A stretch of 64,000 nt of DNA from Flavobacteriales bacterium UBA7612 (GTDB lineage: Bacteria > Bacteroidota > Bacteroidia > Flavobacteriales > Weeksellaceae). The number at the start of each line of letters is the position of its first letter. Position 1 is the first letter of the stretch. Below the pieces are notes generated by a model that saw nothing but the letters and a program-made list of their open reading frames with translations, had not been told where the DNA came from and ran no database searches. The stretch is taken from NCBI GenBank assembly GCA_002484335.1, contig DLJQ01000018.1, forward strand, positions 91,749 through 155,748, in the 5' to 3' direction. The position numbers were made by a program, and so were the translations under genes. Below are positions 61,437-64,000 of this stretch, in pieces.

Positions 61437-62834
61437 ATGAATATTAAACATAACGATATTAAAATAGATAGTGAATATCCATTTATTAATTGTAAACTTG
61501 GTCGTGAAAAATATGCTAATGTTTTAACTAGTATAGTTGCTAATTACGGAGATGGGTTTGTTTTAGCATTAAACAATAAATGGGGTGCAGGTAAAACAAC
61601 ATTTGTTAAGATGTGGGAGCAAATGTTAATTAATAAAGAATATCAAACTATTTATTTCAATGCCTGGGAAAATGATTTTGAAGATAACCCTTTAACAGCT
61701 CTAGTAGGTGAACTTAATATAATTAAGAAAGGTAATGATAAAACTTTTAATAATGTTATTAGTAGTGCTGCGAAATTGTCAAAGAATATATTACCAGCTA
61801 TAGCAAAAGGGGTTCTTAATAAATATGTTGATTCGGAAATTATAATTGATGTTATTAATGAATCTATTAAAACAGCTACAGAAATCTTTGAAGCAGATGT
61901 AAATGATTATGTTAAAAGAAAAGATTCGATAAAAGATTTTAGAAAAAATTTAGGAGAGTTTGTAGCGAATAATTTTGATGGAAAGCCATTAATATTTTTT
62001 ATAGATGAACTTGATCGTTGTAGACCAAATTATTCAGTTTCTTTGTTAGAGCAGGTCAAACATTTTTTTAATGTACCAAATATTATTTTCGTGTTATCTA
62101 TAGATAAAAAACAATTAAGTCATGCTATTTGTGGTGTTTATGGTTCAGAAAAGATTGATACTAATCAATATTTAAAAAGATTTATTGATATTGAATACAC
62201 AATACCTCAACCTGATAGTGAAAGATTTTTCGAATACCTTTACGACTATTATAATTTTGATTCTTTTTTAAATCTTTATCAGAGATCAATTAGTCGTGAA
62301 TTAAAATATGATAGAGATAATTTTAAAAAATATTTAAAAGTATTTATTGGAGTATTGAGTTTACGTGAACAAGAAAAAATAATGTCCCACATTAGAGTTA
62401 CATTTAGAACATTAAATGTAAATAATTATTTGATTCCTGAGTTTTTATGTTTTATGGCGTATTGTAAATTTATCCATTATGATTTTTATCAAAGTATTTC
62501 AAACAAAAATTTAAAAATTGATGAAGCTCAAACAAAAGTGTTTGAAATTTTAACTGATTTGAATTTTGATATAAGAGATTGTATAAAAATTGAAGCTTAT
62601 TTTTTAAATTACTATATTAAATATTTTAATAATGATTATAGAGAGACAGTATATAGTTACAATAACGAGACTTCAGAATATCAGTTAAATATTGATTCTA
62701 AGTTTAGTAATATTGAATTAATGAAATTTTACAAATATTCTATAAATAATAATAATCTAGGTGATTTAGGTTTACGTTTAGATTATTTTATAAACCTCAT
62801 AGATTTAACATATAGCCCTATTCATGAAAACTAA
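61437..62834 (+). CDS. KAP-family P-loop NTPase
   Basis: A 465-residue P-loop NTPase of the KAP type. Walker A is NNKWGAGKTTFVKMW (residues ~45-59), the FNAWENDF block typical of KAP follows, and Walker B is PLIFFIDELDRCRP (~184-197) with SIDKKQLSHAICGVYG after it. KAP proteins often have membrane helices between Walker A and B; none is obvious here, so this may be a soluble member. Some KAP NTPases are linked to phage defence or plasmid/phage interference, a role inferred from family and from its location at a decayed end, not from direct evidence. It stands alone on the plus strand; its likely partner is unknown. Confidence 0.85.
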   Translation: MNIKHNDIKIDSEYPFINCKLGREKYANVLTSIVANYGDGFVLALNNKWGAGKTTFVKMWEQMLINKEYQTIYFNAWENDFEDNPLTALVGELNIIKKGNDKTFNNVISSAAKLSKNILPAIAKGVLNKYVDSEIIIDVINESIKTATEIFEADVNDYVKRKDSIKDFRKNLGEFVANNFDGKPLIFFIDELDRCRPNYSVSLLEQVKHFFNVPNIIFVLSIDKKQLSHAICGVYGSEKIDTNQYLKRFIDIEYTIPQPDSERFFEYLYDYYNFDSFLNLYQRSISRELKYDRDNFKKYLKVFIGVLSLREQEKIMSHIRVTFRTLNVNNYLIPEFLCFMAYCKFIHYDFYQSISNKNLKIDEAQTKVFEILTDLNFDIRDCIKIEAYFLNYYIKYFNNDYRETVYSYNNETSEYQLNIDSKFSNIELMKFYKYSINNNNLGDLGLRLDYFINLIDLTYSPIHEN

Positions 62835-62859
62835 AATATTAATATTTAAAACTATTTGT

Positions 62860-62886
62860 AAAAGGCGACTTAAATGTTGCTTTTTT
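62860..62886. terminator. Hairpin between KAP gene and convergent gene
   Basis: AAAAGGCGAC pairs with GTTGCTTTTT (G-U pairs) around a short loop, with a T-run on the plus strand. Confidence 0.6.
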
Positions 62887-62923
62887 ATGAAAAATGAATT
62901 AATCAAAATAACTTAAATAAATA

Positions 62924-63535
62924 TTATTTTTTAGCTATGTATATTAGTTTACCAGTCCCTTTATTCTTATTTATTTTATCGTAAGTACTTTCTTTATATA
63001 CTTTTTTTTCCGTTTTTTTAATTAACGAATTTTGTTCTTGGAGTCTATATCTTTTAATAAAAAAATCAGTTAAATATTTAATATTATCACCAATTTTTGA
63101 GTTAAAGTCAATTTCATTTATTTTAAGCTTACTTAAATGAGATTTCAAAGCATTTTCATTAAAGTTTAATTCAATAGAAGCTTCTTTAAGAGTCATTTTC
63201 TTATACTTATTTTTAAAACCTGTTAAACTGAATTTTTTAACTGGTTGAATTTCTTCTTTAATTTTAGGATGATAAATATATTTTCTAAAATTGTTTTTCA
63301 ACTCCTTTTTAATTAATCCAATACTTATGTCATCAACTAAAAATTTAATATGAATACTTTGTTTAGGTACAATTATAGCTATTGGTAACACAAGATCATC
63401 TTCTTGAAAATCTAGATCATCAATAAAGTTTGTGATTGAAAATTTTAAAAATTCTACATCTTTTGAAATTATGAGTTCTTTATTTTCATTTTTATGTATT
63501 TCACCAAGTCTTTTTATCTCAAATTGAATTTTCAT
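62924..63535 (-). CDS. Hypothetical protein, 203 aa, accessory
   Basis: Not recognised. A Lys/Ile-rich soluble protein of 203 residues; the middle (MTLKEASIELNFNENALKSHLSKLKI, about residues 114-139) has a helix-turn-helix-like periodicity, raising the possibility of DNA binding. No catalytic motif. It begins two bases after the stop of a decayed frame on the same strand, so it may be the survivor of a small operon. It is convergent to the KAP gene. Confidence 0.65.
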   Translation of the reverse strand: MKIQFEIKRLGEIHKNENKELIISKDVEFLKFSITNFIDDLDFQEDDLVLPIAIIVPKQSIHIKFLVDDISIGLIKKELKNNFRKYIYHPKIKEEIQPVKKFSLTGFKNKYKKMTLKEASIELNFNENALKSHLSKLKINEIDFNSKIGDNIKYLTDFFIKRYRLQEQNSLIKKTEKKVYKESTYDKINKNKGTGKLIYIAKK

Positions 63536-63537
63536 AA

Positions 63538-63680
63538 TTATAATGTTTTAGGTAGATTATTTTGCTTATAAATTGGAATATCATCTATATTATGTTTCAC
63601 TAGTTTCTTAAATCGTTCTTTGTTTTACATATCCTTACAATTATTACATAATTATAGTCTTCAAGAGGTAATAAGGCGTG
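63538..63680 (-). pseudogene. Possible decayed gene upstream of the 203-aa protein
   Basis: On the minus strand one frame reads ALLPLEDYNYVIIVRICKT; after a frame change near 63613 the continuation is ERFKKLVKHNIDDIPIYKQN and a stop two bases before the next gene's ATG. Such a sequence is unlike random AT-rich translation, but no start codon is visible and no family was recognised. Confidence 0.35.
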
Positions 63681-63762
63681 TATTTTTACTTAAAATTATT
63701 TTATAAATTTCCAAAATAATAATGCTATAATTATTACGTTTTAATGTTAAATGTAATAAATT

Positions 63763-63960
63763 TTAGTTTCTTTTAAACATATTAAAACTATAAGAAGGTT
63801 CTTTACCACCATCGTCATACTTAATGATATTGTCACAAAATTGCATCAAATAATTAGTTGAAATATATTCATATTTCTTTCCGTATAAAGTTAATCCAGT
63901 ATCACCAGTTATGAATTATTATCAAAACCTATTTTGGTGTTTAAATTATAAAATGGATTA
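63763..63960 (-). pseudogene. Possible decayed gene at the right edge
   Basis: The minus strand encodes TGDTGLTLYGKKYEYISTNY and, further on, CDNIIKYDDGGKEPSYSFNM up to a stop at 63763. The upstream part lies in another frame (NPFYNLNTKIGFDNN), separated by stops, and may continue outside the window. This is a fragment; it could also be a sequencing frameshift. Confidence 0.35.
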
Positions 63961-64000
63961 ATTATAAAAATTAAAAATTATTCTACTATAAAAAAAGAGA

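Larger units (their letters stand above)
63536..64000. other. 465-bp right-end stretch without an intact gene
   Basis: Two minus-strand coding-like remnants (listed separately) lie in otherwise AT-rich sequence. No promoter, hairpin or RNA gene was seen. Confidence 0.5.

Noticed and set aside
1..64000. tRNA, rRNA, tmRNA, insertion sequences and CRISPR arrays
   Set aside because: No cloverleaf-forming, ribosomal or regularly spaced repeat pattern and no transposase-like reading frame was seen by eye. A tRNAscan or Infernal search was not possible.

Overview
The window reads as chromosome of a low-GC Bacteroidota, most likely a Flavobacteriales member of the Weeksellaceae type (Empedobacter/Elizabethkingia relatives). 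This is inference from gene content: SusC/SusD and HmuR/HmuY systems, type IX secretion (T9SS) sorting tails, a PorV-like protein, a PafA-type alkaline phosphatase carrying the full Elizabethkingia active-site set, DUF4286 and DUF6146 proteins, and many TAnnTTTG promoter boxes just upstream of start codons. No rRNA, tRNA, CRISPR array or insertion sequence was seen. Coding density is high, and most operons end in strong hairpins that often serve two convergent genes.

Layout. 1-1.1 kb: end of a GH3-like gene and a thioesterase. 1.2-6.1 kb: heme-uptake operon (TonB receptor, HmuY lipoprotein, second HmuY-like protein with a T9SS tail) behind a Fur-like box. 6.2-18.6 kb: M15 peptidase, FAD monooxygenase, M20 dipeptidase, two lipoproteins, DUF4286, YeiH with its LysR regulator, a BNR-like secreted protein, an AraC regulator and an isochorismatase. 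18.7-28.5 kb: a coherent locus of LytS-type histidine kinase, zinc metalloprotease, SusC, SusD and LytTR response regulator, with a 9-bp direct repeat of 21-bp period just upstream of the protease promoter; it looks like a regulated protein-degradation and peptide-import system. 28.6-47.5 kb: mostly housekeeping (LpxH-like phosphatase and glycosyltransferase, TrkAH potassium uptake, RF2, ABC exporter, ChaN, Nif3 and a coiled-coil protein whose zinc ribbon has lost its cysteines, PssA, a DnaQ-type exonuclease, PorV-like protein), plus an ArsC-family gene broken by one frameshift. 47.7-51.4 kb: a sulfurtransferase, then about 1.2 kb without genes that consists of two tandem copies of a 500-550 bp unit with a 102-bp core 95% identical between copies, then PafA. 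51.7-61.2 kb: NAT, FumC, RocD, MurI, HemW, cold-shock protein, an alkyltransferase-like protein and a NatAB-type ABC exporter. 61.4-64 kb: an accessory end with a KAP-family P-loop NTPase, an unknown protein and apparently decayed reading frames.

Four copies of one dispersed intergenic element (near 9.95, 11.6, 30.7 and 47.5 kb) share a consensus but differ in sequence at paired positions in the outer and central stems. The structure therefore appears to be conserved. In one copy the loop holds something resembling a second dispersed repeat, which also occurs next to another copy.
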